Shown: positions 1 to 12,099, counted from the first letter of the stretch. The stretch is DNA of 64,000 nt from Nectonema munidae (GCA_030549495.1 JAUIRK010000730.1:1-64000), one strand, 5' to 3'. Program-made: numbers and translations. Notes: generated by a model not told the origin, from the letters alone.

Positions 1-764
1 GGGGGGGGGTTGGCAGGAAAATAGTGATAGTAATTGAGTTGATGAGCTTATCTTCAGACAAACTTCGAGTTGAACAAATTTGCCATTTTTGATTTTTCAA
101 ATTATAGTGAAATAAATAATCAAATTAAGGGGGTTAAATTATTGCCTGAAAGCAATGGAGAAAATTAAATCTCAATTACAGAATTTGGTAATTCCTAAAA
201 AAAAATCAAAGATAAAATCGAAGATAGCTTTAATTTCTCAAATCTCTGAAGATAAGAATTTAGAAAATAAATGGGCGACTCTTGAACATAAATTAGATAC
301 TCTTAACAAGAATTAATATAATAGAAAAGAATAATAAATCTATGAATACGACAAACCTAAATTTTATAGTGATAAAAGAGAAAAAACTAAACTCTATTGG
401 AAAACTTTCTAACGAGTTTAAAAATAAAAGTTATTTGAGACAAGAATAAAAAACCTTTACTTCAAAGATCATATAAGGTTTAATTTTGTGGATACTAAAA
501 ACACCGGTTAACATTATTTTTGTTATCCGGTTCTAAGTGTTATTTCCTGGTTTGTCATAGGCCATTATTATAATAAAAACATCCTTATTTGATCAGAACT
601 TTGGGTTTGTTGTCAGGATTTTGATAGATTTATATTTTCAATTTTTCAAAGATGCATTTATCAATTGTTAGTTGACATAAATAGAGTATCATATACATTT
701 TATGAAATTAACCTATAAAATTAACAAATAAGAATAAGTGGCACTCAAAAAGTAAATTTTATTA
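1..764. other. No recognised gene; AT-rich with a quasi-open frame
   Basis: The window opens in a G-run. One plus-strand frame from about 150 to 690 is unusually open for such AT-rich DNA, with a lysine-rich first part and an aromatic-rich second part. I do not recognise it, and it carries several stops. It could be the edge of a decayed mobile element lying outside the window. Confidence 0.3.
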
Positions 765-2270
765 TTAAAAATAACTGGATTTGCTTTTTCTCCCCTCTAT
801 CTTTTTCATATCCTGATGGAATCTTTCGCCTTGTTCTTCTGAATAAGCGCCCATATTTTCATTTAATATGTACAAGTGAGCATCCAGCATGTGAAATTTT
901 AGTGACATTCTGCATCCCATTGCACCGAATTCCTTGATCAAATTCTTTACTAGTTGCTGGTAGTTTTCCGCTTCGTACTTTCCTAAGAAATCCTCATTAA
1001 CTGCCTTGGAAACAGTTCCATGCTGTTTTCTCAATCCTTCTGAGTTTGTCGAAGAAATCAGTAAACTCAAAAATCTTCTTTTTCTGAGGTCGAACAAAAA
1101 TTCCATCTTTGATTTTAGCTTGAGATAACTTGGGGAAAAGCTTGGTACTTGAAAGCAGCTGTTTTCTGGTCAAGAGCTTTCACAAACTACTTCATTAACT
1201 CAAATTTAATGTGCAATGGCAGCATGAGCACTATCTTAGGATCAACTAGTGGCTTCCACATGATGCTCGGATCCCAACTACAAAATCTGTTCGCTGTTCC
1301 CAGTTCTTTCTTCTGTAATGATCAGATGTGGCTCTACTATCCCAAAAGCAGAGAAAGCATTAGAATTTTATGAAGCCTCCTTGGAGTCCATGGAGAAAAG
1401 CCACTATCTTAAAATCTCCAATAATTTCTCAATTGTACTGTTTGTTTTGCAAGGCTCCCAAGAGAACTTTCACACTGTAGTAATCTTTCTTTAGGCAGAC
1501 AGAATGGGCTAAAGGTAGAAAACTTGTGTTTATGAATACTTGAATACCTTCAAACTTGTGATGGAGCTCTCTATGAATAGCCGCCACTCCTTTTGGCATA
1601 AACGGCACTCTAATAACGCCAAACAGTCCAGGCACGTCGTGGCAGACGCAGAGACCATCCCTCAGAGTGTAAAAGTCTAAGAAAGATTTATGTCTACTTC
1701 TATGACTTTTCACTTGCACATCCTTGACCAAATTTCACTGCTTCATTCTAGAGATAAACAGCTCTGAACTGGATTTAGTTAGACCCATGTTTCTGATTGA
1801 GTCATTGATTTCTTAGGTTTGGGAAGTGTGAAGCTTTTTTTGATATATTAGATAAGTAATGAGCAATGTTTTCAGCATCCGTCTCCTCTTCTTCATCAGA
1901 ATAGAAGCATTGAACTTCATCTTGAACAGGTGGCACTGGCGTGGGATAGTTAGAGTAGTGGAGAATAGGAGCAATAGATCACGGTAGATTTAGATAATAC
2001 ACAGCAGTATATAGTTGGCTCTATCCATATAATACGTGTATTGGAAAATTTGAAGGACCTTTTCTCACCTCACAGCTTTCTTTCCAGAGTCTTCTTGCAG
2101 TACTCACAGCAGTAATGAGGCGCTCATGGCTTATCCTGGTCTCAACTGGCATTCTAAAATATTTTTGATAGGATTCACAAACCTTTGCAGAGAATTTTTT
2201 TGTCTCTCCTTATGTACTCGCATCATATGAAACAAAATGAATCAGGGTGGTGCCTGCAGCCTCTTGAAGC
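765..2270 (-). mobile_element. Decayed copy of a multicopy arthropod repeat-family gene (EQGERFHQD family)
   Basis: The minus strand encodes, in order, pieces reading FLCFWDSRA, a PLVDPK...PLHIKFELMK stretch, VKALDQ, AENYQQLVKNL, GCRMSLKFHMLDAHL and EQGERFHQDMKK. I have seen this series of blocks in a protein family that recurs in large copy number in insect, crustacean and hydra genomes. I do not know its transposon class or biochemical role. Here the blocks are spread over different frames, so the copy is decayed. No terminal repeats were found. The family match is from memory of the motifs. Confidence 0.6.
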
Positions 2271-2539
2271 CATTTTGAAAATATAAAAGTAGATTTAGTC
2301 AGAAAATATAGATCTTAGATATGTATCTGAAAGTATAAATAAAATATATTAAAAATATGCATGTATAAGATTAGCAGGGCAATTTGGTTTTTGAAAAAAC
2401 GTAAAAAAATAGTGTATCAAAAATTTTATTTGGTAGAATAAAAGTAAACAGACTAGAATTCTTACAAAGGCTAAATTCTAAGTGGTAACACTTTTTCATT
2501 TATTTGGGACCAAAGCAATACAAAAAATTATTACAATCA

Positions 2540-5014
2540 AGGAATAGAAACTTTTTTTTTTCTTACATGGTGAAATTTAAAAATAGCAGAAAATGAGTTA
2601 ACAGATGTAATAAGTAAATATGGTAATGACTTTTCTTTTAGAAAAAGTAAAACTTTTCTACCGAAAGTTTTTATAAGAGGAGTGGATTCTACCCTTAGTA
2701 AAATAAACATATTATCTTCAATACTTTTGAAGAATAAGAGAATTAATGAATTGGTTAATAGTGGATTGGTTTTTGATATTGATTTCGAAAAAATTAGTGA
2801 AAATGATAAAATTAAAATTGTTGTGTTCAAACTTGATAATGAGATTAAAAAGTGTAACCAAAACAGTAACAATGCATTATTTTTACAGTATAATTGTTTT
2901 ACAATTCGTGATTTTTATTACATAAGACACTGTACTAATTGTTTTACATTCGGGCCTACAACTCGCGGTGTAAAAAAGATATAACTAATATTTGTCGCTT
3001 CTGTGCAGAAAAAAAGATTTGAATAACAGTGAGATTAAAAATAACCCTGAGGATCACAGATGCATCTTTTGTATTGAAAATAAACTCTCTATGGTCGATG
3101 ATAATGCTTTGTCACTAAAATGAAAAGTATGTCTAAAAAATCATGAATTTATTAAGTCTCTTATAAATTTATTACTCTCTTATAAATTTTCCATTTGGAC
3201 GAAATAAATTCTATTGAGCACTCAGTTTTTAACAATTTTAAAGGTGATACACCTGAACATAGGAAGCAATTTTGATGACTTTTTAGTATTCTTTAGTGAA
3301 CTACACTTTAAACCTGAATTCACAGTGTTATCTGAAATTTGGAATACTATCGAATTTCTTAATTACGAAATAAAGGTTATACTGGCACTTTTCATCAAAG
3401 ACAAAAAAAACCGGCGGTGGTGTAACTGTTTTTTATTCACAATCTATCACTTTTATATGCAAAAAAAGGCTCTCAGACTTTATTTTCTCTGAGTTTGTCA
3501 TTGGTTTCCGTAAATTCTATAGTTCTGTACAGACCTCCAGAAGCTAACAATTTTAAATTCATATCTACTCTGGAATCTATAATTACTCGATTCAAGAGTA
3601 ATCTTCTAATCACTGGTGATTTTAATATTAATTTGCTTAATGTATGTAAAGCACTAAAATTATGAACTTTGTCTACACCTTATATTCGAATCGTCTCTTC
3701 CCAGTAATTATTTAACCAACTCGAGTAACTAATTCATCAGTCTCTTTGATAGATGTTTTTACTGAAAAAATTAATAACATATATTTTTATAACATTATGA
3801 CTGACAAAGTGATCATTATACTAATTTTGTGATACTACAATTTGAAAGCTATAGGAATCAGTACATTAAAGACTTATAGGAGAAAATTTTCTTCTGACTT
3901 GACTCCTATGAGAAGTTCAAAATGATGATTGGGTCTTTCATATATTTCATCCAAATTTTGTGTATGTTTCATTTATTTCTTTATTTTTAAGCATTTTTGA
4001 ACAATCTTTTCCTTTAATTAAAATTAAGATTTCAAGAAATAAGTATCCTTGGTATACAGATGAGTTTCGTAAATTGTATAACAAAAAAAAGTTATACAAG
4101 AAATGGAAAACCTCTTAGGCGATGCAATTTGTACAAATTACAAATCTCATCTGTTATAAAAATATATAAATTAAAAATAAAATCAGCAAAATCTAAATAT
4201 TCTTCAAACAAACTATTATCATCTAACTCGAAGACAATATGGTCTGTTTTAAAAACATTTTTCAAAAGCAAAAAAGTTGCTTCTGATTCAATAAATTTGA
4301 AAATCAATGGATTTGTATTACAAAACTTTCTTCTCTTATCTCTGACTCTTTTGTGAGAGATGAAATAACTATTAGGTTTTTTCTTAAATTTCAAAAAAGC
4401 CTTTGAAAAGTAAATCATAAGTTCCTTCTTTATAAGCTATATAAATTAGGAATACGAGGTAGTATTTATAAATTGATTGAAAGCTTTTTATCACCTCGGC
4501 ACAACTATGTATATTTTAACAAAATTAAATCTAAATATTTTCTTTCTAATTTTGGAGTACCACAGGCCTGCATACTTGATCTCTTCTTATTTTTAATTTG
4601 TATAAATATCAGTCTTTGCGTTAAAGATAAGGGAAAATTAATTATGTATGCAGATGATGTGACCCTCGTTTTTAACACTAAAATAAGTGATTACAAAATA
4701 ATGCATTCATCCCTTAAAACAATCGAAAAATGGTGCTTATCCAATAAACTAACTCTGAATCTGGAAAAGTTTATATGCTATATTGTTTTTTGTAAAAGAA
4801 AAAAAGATTTACATCCTAAATTCATTTTGAATAATAATTAAATTAAAAAAGTTTCAAACATGAAATTTTTAGGTGTCACTTTAAATTAGAACCTAAATTG
4901 AAAGAACATTTCTATAAAAATATCTAGACCATTAGGATGGTTTAAAAATTAAGTTCATATCTCCAACCAAAGACCAGTAAGTTGCGATATATATTTATCA
5001 ACACACATACATAT
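2540..5014 (+). mobile_element. Decayed non-LTR retrotransposon (LINE) with ORF1, endonuclease and RT
   Basis: Plus-strand order fits a LINE. From about 2590 to 3090 there is an ORF1-like protein (FLPKVFIRGVDS, then cysteine pairs CTNC, CRFC and CIFC typical of a zinc-knuckle region). Around 3240-3640 come apurinic-type endonuclease blocks (VIHLNIGSNFDDF, SIVLYRPPEANNF, LLITGDFNINL). At 4045-4115 is the linker PWYTDEFRKLYNKKKLYKKW. The reverse transcriptase blocks lie at 4473-4841 (GVPQACILDLFLFLICIN, YADDVTLVF), with KFLGVTLN just after. Several frameshifts and stops separate the blocks, so it is dead. The RT reading stops at 5014, where a hAT-type terminus begins. A CR1/Jockey-like group is likely, but the clade is not assigned. 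Confidence 0.8.
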
Positions 5015-5200
5015 CAGTGGCGTATATTCAGGGTGTCTTAGGTGTGCGGCGTACTCCCTAGATATAAGCTAGTAATAATGTCATCTATTGATTTATGCAC
5101 TTGCGATCCACAACCAGGGGCGAACATACTCAAAATTATTTGGGGGGGGGGGGTGAAATTTTTTTGTTGCAATTTTCAAAATTAGTGGTCTGGAAATACC
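5015..5200 (+). mobile_element. Two adjacent hAT-type termini (partial MITEs)
   Basis: CAGTGGCGTATATTCAG at 5015 matches the left terminus of the MITEs at 35160 and 55611. CAGGGGCG at 5115, followed by AAAATTATTTGG and a run of G, matches the inverted end at 51345-51384. Neither has an opposite terminus nearby, so both look partial. The first cuts the LINE reading frame. Confidence 0.5.
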
Positions 5201-5378
5201 ACGGGAGACCAAATATTCAAGCAATCTTTTGAAATAGAGTGTATTCAGCGCATACCTAAAATCCTAAATTTATAAGACTACTTTATATTTTTTTTACAAA
5301 TTTGGTGAATTTAAATACTATACTTCCAGCGAAAATATTTTAATTAAATTTGCATATCAAATATGGTGCGCAGAAAAC

Positions 5379-5906
5379 ATGCCTCCAATTAAAAAGTAGG
5401 AAAATAGGCCCCCAGTAAAAATGCCCCAATTTAAAATTAGGAAAAAATGCCCCCAACACAAAAAATTATTAATTAAAATTAAAAAAAAAATTTTTTTTTA
5501 AAAATTTCAAATATAGTTTTTTTGTAAAAAAACAAAAAGTTAACTTTTCATCTAAAACATTTAAAATTAAATTAAAGTAAACTAAAAAACTCAGCATACG
5601 ACAATTTTTTAAATACAAAATTTTTTTTTATAAAACAGCAAATATTTTTGGACTTTGTGTGTATCAGAACACTTTCTAAATATAATTTGTGTTTTGACTG
5701 ATTTTAAGAACACATTCCCACAAATCTGCACCTTTGCTATTGTTTTCAAGAACTTTATAAAGAAAAAAACCTTATAGATTAAGAAATTTTAGAAATTTAG
5801 CCTTTCAAAACGGTACCAAATAAAAATATTTATATAATTTTAAAAAATCCTGAAAATCAAAAATTAGGGGGCATTTTTTCCTATTTTTAATTGGGGCATT
5901 TTTACC
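5379..5906. mobile_element. Foldback/MITE-like element with repeated GCCCC units
   Basis: Two tandem units of roughly 38 bp (5379-5413 and 5421-5455), built on ATGCCCCAATT...TAGGAAAAAATGCCCCC, are matched by an inverted unit at 5864-5906. The middle is AT-rich and has no coding potential. This is a non-autonomous inverted-repeat element. It ends 10 bp before the next element. Confidence 0.6.
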
Positions 5907-5915
5907 TACAACCAT

Positions 5916-7439
5916 CAGGTTGGTCCTTATTTAAAAAAATTTTAATTCTAACAATCTTAACTTTTAAAATGGCGTTATTTTATAAAATTATCAAACAATA
6001 AAAATTTGAGAAACAAAACATAACATTTTCAGGTAGCTCAAAGTAAAATTTAAAATTTATACTATAATTTTCTAATTTTTTAAAAATATTTTTTTCAGTT
6101 TTATTTATAAAATTAACTTAGTTATGAAAACAAGATCACAAACAAAAAGGTATTGAGTTGAAACAACGAACTCTTCTTTATAGTTGGTTCAAAATTACCT
6201 TCTAACCAAATGGTTCTTGGGTTTTTTTATACCATCACCTTGATTGCAAAAAAACTATCCGCGAGTCATCTTCACTAAGTATAAAAGAAATTGTAGCATT
6301 TCGGCAGAAAGTCCATATTGATAGGAAATTATACATTAAAGAAAAGAAAAAATTAGAAAATCTTAAAAAATTTGAAAACAGAAAAGATAAAATGAAAAAA
6401 GAACTTGAAGTATACAGTAAAAAATGTTTTTTCTGACAATGACGATATATTTTGGTCAGGTGAAAGTGATGACAATCGTGAAAAAAGTTTTGAAAGAGAA
6501 ATTGAAACTTGTTCTTCCAACCCAAAACAAAAAAGAGGAAGGAAAAGCCCAATCACATCAAATTTGGCATTGGCTTTAGATAGAGTAAAAATATCGGACA
6601 GAAAAGCCGCAATTTTACTCACGGAAGCATTCGTGGGTTGTTGGGAAAATTTTGAGAAAATGGCAATCAATCGATCGTCAATAAGATGAAAAAGAATTTC
6701 TTATAGAACATCTTGTTTCGAGAAGTTAAAGACTAGCTTTTCTCCACAAGTTCCATTAGTAGTGCATTGGGATAGCAAAATTTTAACTGAATTTTCAGGC
6801 AAAGATAAACATGATAGAATTCCTGTGATTGTTTTTGGTGAAAATATTTCAAAACTACTTTCTGTTTCTAAAATAGTGTCTTCAACAGGAAAAAATCAAG
6901 CTAATGCTATAGTTGAAGCTATTAAAGACTGGAATCTTGAAAGTAATATCAAAGCCATGTGTTTTGATACTTTTTTGACTTTGATCCTGAACATTGGAAT
7001 GAGCATCAAGATTATCAAAATTCTTTGAAAACTATACAGTCCATAAAAGTGGTGAATGATCATGCAGAAAGAGGAATTGCTTTTCCAAGAATACGCTGGT
7101 TATCTTACCAAGTCTGAAGAACAACTATAGTTTCTTCTACAACTTGTGGAAAGCCATAGACAAACTTATCCAAATAGCAAAAAGTCTATAATTGTTTCAA
7201 ATCAAGAAAAATTTTAAATAAACATTATCAAAACTGAATTTTAAACATTTTAAAGTTTTATGATTTACTTATTTATTCAGATTTCTTAAGCACAATGCTT
7301 GAGATTAAATTTTCAAATGTTGTGAGCTACCTCTGAATCAAATTTTTTTTAATTTATTTTTTCTTCTGAAAGAGGAATTTTTTGCGGGTTAAGAACTGAA
7401 AAAACGGAATTTTTTTTTGCTATAATAAGGACCACCCTA
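5916..7439 (+). mobile_element. DNA transposon with GGTCCTTATT inverted ends and decayed transposase
   Basis: The ends CAGGTTGGTCCTTATT (5916) and, inverted, TAGGGTGGTCCTTATT (ending 7439) agree at most positions. Inside on the plus strand are an acidic N-terminal part, then KISDRKAAILLTEAF, then PLVVHWDSKILTEFSGK, RIPVIVFGENISKLL, GKNQANAIVEAIKDWNLE and KAMCFDTF. The HWDGK...MCFDT arrangement recurs in a family of animal transposable-element proteins that I recognise but cannot name. It is broken by at least one stop or frameshift near 6689 and another near 7000, and is shorter than intact relatives. No clear target duplication was found. Confidence 0.6.
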
Positions 7440-8189
7440 ATATACACTAGTTTAAAAAAATCCAAAATTGTTAGGGGGTGGAATAGGCTTTTCATTTGAA
7501 AAATGAAGTAGTCTACCAGGCACATTACAGGAATTGAAAGGATATTTGATTCATAGAGAAAACAAATAACTGAAGGTTGGATAGTTTTATGAGAGAATGT
7601 AGTGTAAAGGCAAATGGTCTACTAGAAACCCTGCGATGTTTATATGAAAAAATGTGATTGATTCAGAGGCAAGGGTATAAAATGAAGTTATAATTGTGCA
7701 AACAAAAATAAAACAAAAAATTAAGATCGCATTATTTCATTTTACTCCGCATCATTCAAAAATAGTTTAAAAGCTAAATTGATACAAGCTACAAAAAGTA
7801 AAATAAATTTTAACATTTGGCAATGATTTGCCTTTTATAATAACTTTTAAGGAAAAAAGTCTATCAGAAAAAGTTATAGAGCTTCAACAAAAACTAAAAA
7901 ATTTTAGAGCATAACTTAAGTTTTTTGAAAACGAATTTGACGTATCCCCTACATATAGCTCTCACGCATCGTCTGTAAAATATGTTTGATAGAAATTTCA
8001 GAGCCGCTGGCATGATGTTTGATTGATTCAAAAGTCTGCATTCCTTCTTTTATTCTCTTATCTTACATTATCATGTATTCGAATGATCATTACATTCTAT
8101 AATCGATCATCATACCTGTTTTATAAACAAGCAGCAACTCTTACTTATAGAAAACCTGTCCACAACATATATATTGCTTTTACTTTAGG
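7440..8189. other. AT-rich DNA, no recognised feature
   Basis: I see no open frame with a recognisable product, no RNA gene and no clear terminal repeats. The sequence lies between two DNA transposons. Confidence 0.4.
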
Positions 8190-8399
8190 TGCGGCCTTTT
8201 TTATTTTAAGTGCGTCCTTTTTATTTCAAATTTGTTTTTGGTTGAAAGTTTTTAGAAAAAACGTTTGGAGCTCAGTAAACTTTTTCAAAAATTTTGATAT
8301 TAGTAATTTATTCTAAAAACTAAATTTATAAAATGCAAAAAAATTAAAAAATATAAATTTTATCTTCTTGATGACAAAAAAAATTATTGAAAATTAATA

Positions 8400-9120
8400 A
8401 TAGTGATTTGGGTCATATTTTTCTCCATTCATCGCCAAATCCATTATTGTTATACCATTTAAATCTATCACTGTTATACCTTTGAGTGCTTCTTTGATGA
8501 TTTCTTGAATATTATGAATTGAGTCGTTTGTTGTTATCAATTATTTACATTTATGTTTGATTTTGGAAAAAAACATTTTCGATAGGATTCAGCATATATG
8601 AATAAGGTAGAAAAAATTGGGTGACTGTTGAATCCAGACTCATCTAGAAAGACATATAGGTTATGGTTATTAGGGCCATTACTTTCCATATGCAGAGCAT
8701 ATTATCTTCTTAGCAATACTTCTTTCTATGCTTAAGGCTTCAATTTCTTTACTTGCTCTTTTTAGTTTTATTTTGTGAGCCACTTTATTGTGGATAGAAG
8801 TGATGCTTGTATGAAAGTTGAACTTTGACTTGAGTTTTTCTTTTATTTCATGTAAAGTTATTGTAGGATAATCTACAATTTTTTCAATGTAGCTCAGTTT
8901 TTCTTCATGAAAAGAGGTTTTATTGTAATCTCCATGTTTTTTTACAACTTCATTGTCTTCTTTGTGTCTATGGACTATAGATTTTTCGGTTGAATATTTT
9001 AAAAATAAAATATTAGCTAAAATTATTTTCCAACACTAAATCCAAATGTTTTTCCTTTTTTTCACATGAAACTTTTCCAGGCATTATAAAAAACAATTCA
9101 ACACAAAACAGTGTAAAATG
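8400..9120 (-). pseudogene. Truncated IS630/Tc1-like transposase
   Basis: The minus strand reads MPGKVSCEKKEKHLDLVLEN near 9080. A helix-turn-helix region follows at about 8690-8990 (SFHEEKLSYIEKIVDYPTIT, HEIKEKLKSKFNFHTSITSI). Then comes LYVFLDESGFN near 8630-8660, which is the second-aspartate strand of the catalytic core, and near 8585 the end motif MLNPIENVF. Family transposases keep well over 100 residues between the helix-turn-helix and the last motif; here much of that core is missing, and frames change. The copy is therefore internally deleted and inactive. Confidence 0.65.
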
Positions 9121-9256
9121 CAAAAAATGTACCTTATTTAGTTTAAAAAATGAACCAAAAAATACGAGACGTCTTATATGTACTCTTTTTAAACAGTTAA
9201 CGCCCAATGTCGACTTTACAAAAATAAAATCGTCTGCGTTTATCAAAGCTCTTTAA

Positions 9257-11300
9257 CACTAGAAAGACAAAGTGGTCAAAATGACCACATCGTACTTTTT
9301 AATCAATAAATTTATATAGAATCCAACAATTAAATCATCAGTCACTTTGTGACTTTTAATATATATAATTATACTATGTTTTTAATACATGTGTTCTTCA
9401 AAACATTTATGAATTTTCTGTGCAGAGACTAACATACCTAAAAAGACAAAGTGGTCATTTTGACATCTCATCAATCAAACATTTGTTTTCAGTTGCTTGT
9501 CCTTTTTAATTCATTTTTTAATATTTTTTATTCAATGCCTCTTCCTAAGTATAAAAGAGAAGCCCTGCAAAGCGTTGTTATTCATTCGTAGTCTCGAGGA
9601 AGATAATTCTGGTTCAGATTTCTCTCCAGCGAAAGCGATGAAGAAACTCTCCGTAATTTAGAGACTTCTTTCACTTCAGAAGTTCATCAAATAACTAGAA
9701 ACCGAAGAAGTAGACTTTCAAAATAATAATGATATGATTGGAAAAAGATGGAACAATTGGTCAGAAATTCTTGCTCTGATGAACATGGACGTAAACAACA
9801 ACAAAATGTTTTCAAAGTAAAATCTGGTCCAACAAATTATTCTCTTCGTAATATTGATAAAAGTTTTGTTTCAGCTTTTCGATGTATAATTTCAGAGAAC
9901 AGTTGCGACACATACAAAAATGTACTAACTTTGAAGCTAAAAATTTTGAAAATGACTGGAAAATTGATTTGCACGATATTGACAAATTTATGGCACTTTC
10001 AATATTGCGCGGCGTTTTAGGGGGTAAAAATTACCCTCTCAAGTCTTTTGGTCAAAAAAATGGGGGCGTTAATTTTTTCTCAAACACTATGTCACGTTTA
10101 AAGTATGAAAAGATTATGAAATATCTGAGGTTTGATATGAAAAGCGATCGTAATAAAAGACTTGAGAATGATAAATTTGCACTTTTTTCCGATATTTGGA
10201 ATATCTTTATAGAAAATGTATCTCTCATATACACCTGACTGTTATTTGAGCGTGGATGAACAGCTTTTCCTACTAAAGCAAGGTGCCCTTTACTCAATAC
10301 CTCATCCAAGCCAGATAAATTTGGCATAAAGTTTTGGCTACTTGTTGAGGTTGAATCAAAGTATGTTTGTGGTGGATTTCCTTATCTTGGAAAAGATGAA
10401 GATAGAAGAAATCTTCAACTTGGTCATTATGTAGTGGATAAATTGCTTGAACAATCCAAACGTATAATAAAGGTTACAATGTAACTTGTGACAACTATTT
10501 TACTTCCAAAAGTTTGTGCGAAAAACTGCTTGAAAAAAACAAGTTTGGTTGGAACTATAAAGCTGAATAGGAAAGAAATTCCTGAACTTTGAAGCACAAG
10601 CCTAATAAAATGCCTAAATTTTCTTCAAAAATTTTTTATTGCAATGAAAACATTTCTCTTACAGGTATAAAGCAAAAGAAAACAAAATGGTGTTGATTTT
10701 GAGTCTCTTCATACTAAAACAATAAAAATTTTGCAAGATAATAAAAAAAAGCCTGAAACAATTTTGTTTTATAACTCAACAAAGTATGGTGTAGATATAG
10801 TTGACCAGATGACAAAGTTATACACTTCAAAAGCAGGAGTTAGAAGATGGCCATAGCCCTTTTTCAATGTTTTAGATTTAGGTGGTAAATTCTTATATAC
10901 TTTACAAGAAAATAAATAAATCTTCTATATCAAGACGCCAATTTATTATGAATCTTATTGAAGAGTTAGTTAAAGATCAAGTTGAAATATGCAATAGTGA
11001 TTCGGACTTTTCTTTGAATGACGACAAAATGTTATCTTCATCAACCAGAAAACTGTGCCAAACAAAACGCTGTAAAAATAAAACTACTGAAAAGTGCAAA
11101 AAGTGTGGAAAAATGGCATGTGGTAAATGCATAAAAAAGAAGTTAATTATATGTAATAGCTGTTAGGCGTTTTTATTGTTTTTTTATTATTATTTTTAAA
11201 TAAAATAGTTCTAATTTTCAAATTTTGGATAAGTTATACAGAGTGGTCAATTTGACCACATTGTCTTTTTAGGTATAAAAAATTTTTGGTACTTCTAGTG
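9257..11300 (+). mobile_element. piggyBac transposon, full-length, TTAA-flanked
   Basis: TTAA at 9253-9256 and 11301-11304 flank the inverted ends CACTAGAAAG and CTTCTAGTG. Subterminal repeats of AGACAAAGTGGTCA lie at about 9263 and 9443 and, inverted, near 11240-11270; each contains the short palindrome GTGGTC...GACCAC. TTAA duplication and CACTAG ends are typical of piggyBac. The 2044-bp body carries a degenerate transposase. The element sits inside an IS630/Tc1-like element and is therefore younger than it. Confidence 0.88.
9610..11166 (+). pseudogene. Degenerate piggyBac transposase (DDE_Tnp_1_7)
   Basis: Pieces in order: an acidic N-terminus with RNRRSRLSK-like basic end (9610-9730); the stretch through DIDKFMALSILRGVLGGKNYP and MSRLKYEKIMKYLRFDMK (9748-10238); PDCYLSVDEQLFLLKQGA (about 10237), holding a catalytic aspartate; TCDNYFTSKSLCEKLLEKNKFG (about 10486), holding another; NSTKYGVDIVDQMTKLYTSK (10777); and a C-terminal cysteine-rich finger (CQTKRCKN...CKKCGK...CGKC...CNSC) ending at a stop at 11166. 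Frameshifts near 10000 and 10238 and stops near 10330 and 10570 break the frame, so this copy is inactive. Confidence 0.85.
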
Positions 11301-11420
11301 TTAATACAAATCTTCTGCTTTACATTAGATATCGTCTGATTATTCGGGTCGTTAACGGGTTATTAAGAGGACCATTACAAATACATTCGTGACTTTTTTT
11401 TTAGATAAATCTGTGCTTGT

Positions 11421-11469
11421 TCAAAAATTTCAACGATCCTTTATGACAAAGTATCGTTGAAATTTTTGA
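11421..11469. repeat. Perfect 17-bp inverted repeat (hairpin)
   Basis: TCAAAAATTTCAACGAT at 11421-11437 is perfectly complementary to 11453-11469, with a 15-base loop. It lies in the flank between the piggyBac and the outer end of the IS630/Tc1-like element and could be part of that element. Confidence 0.7.
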
Positions 11470-12072
11470 CAACTTTTTTAAATAGTGTTAAAGCTGATCT
11501 TTTGAATATGTAATTTAATTTTATGGCTAAAAAGCCATAGGATTTCTATGTGTATTTTAAGGAAAAAAACTTGTTTTTGCATAATTTTTTATGTGGTTTT
11601 ATTGTTTTCTTCTATAAATACTATTATTTTTGGGTTTTTTTCTTATAATAACATGCCTATTAACTTGTATTTTTCAACTATTGTATTTAAAACAAAAAAT
11701 TAAATTCTAACTAGTTTAGAAAGACAATTTAGTGTTTTGACAAGCACAGAATTACTGAGCCTTAATGGTAAGATTAAGTTTTTATTTTAATAAAAGAAAA
11801 AAATATAAATTCTTAATCATTTTCCTTTTTTGAATAGTTATCCCATTTTGCACTCATATTAACCCAGTCTTAAACATAAAAACCTATTTTAAAATTTTTT
11901 GTTAAAATTTACTCGGTTTCAAAACTTTACTCTGAAAACTTTAAACTATCAAAAACATAGGACGCACTTAAATTAAAAACAGTATACATTAAATAATCAG
12001 TATTGGTTAGTTTGTGTAGACAATTTTTTATAAAAACATTTAAAGATCCTTTTCTACGTAGTCTTGTATACA

Positions 12073-12078
12073 TTTATT
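12073..12078 (-). promoter_or_regulatory. Polyadenylation signal for POR
   Basis: TTTATT on the plus strand reads AATAAA on the minus strand, about 22 bases after the POR stop codon. This would give a very short 3' untranslated region. Confidence 0.5.
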
Positions 12079-12099
12079 ATATGAAAAATAATTTTAAAG

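Larger units (their letters stand above)
8190..11968 (-). mobile_element. IS630/Tc1-mariner-like element interrupted by a piggyBac
   Basis: TTTAAGTGCGTCCT near 8207-8221 is repeated inverted near 11943-11958 (AGGACGCACTTAAA). This marks a pair of ends around a minus-strand IS630/Tc1-type transposase remnant (about 8400-9120). Removing the nested 2.04-kb piggyBac leaves about 1.7 kb, a normal size for this superfamily. The outer limits are approximate, and no TA duplication could be fixed. Confidence 0.5.
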
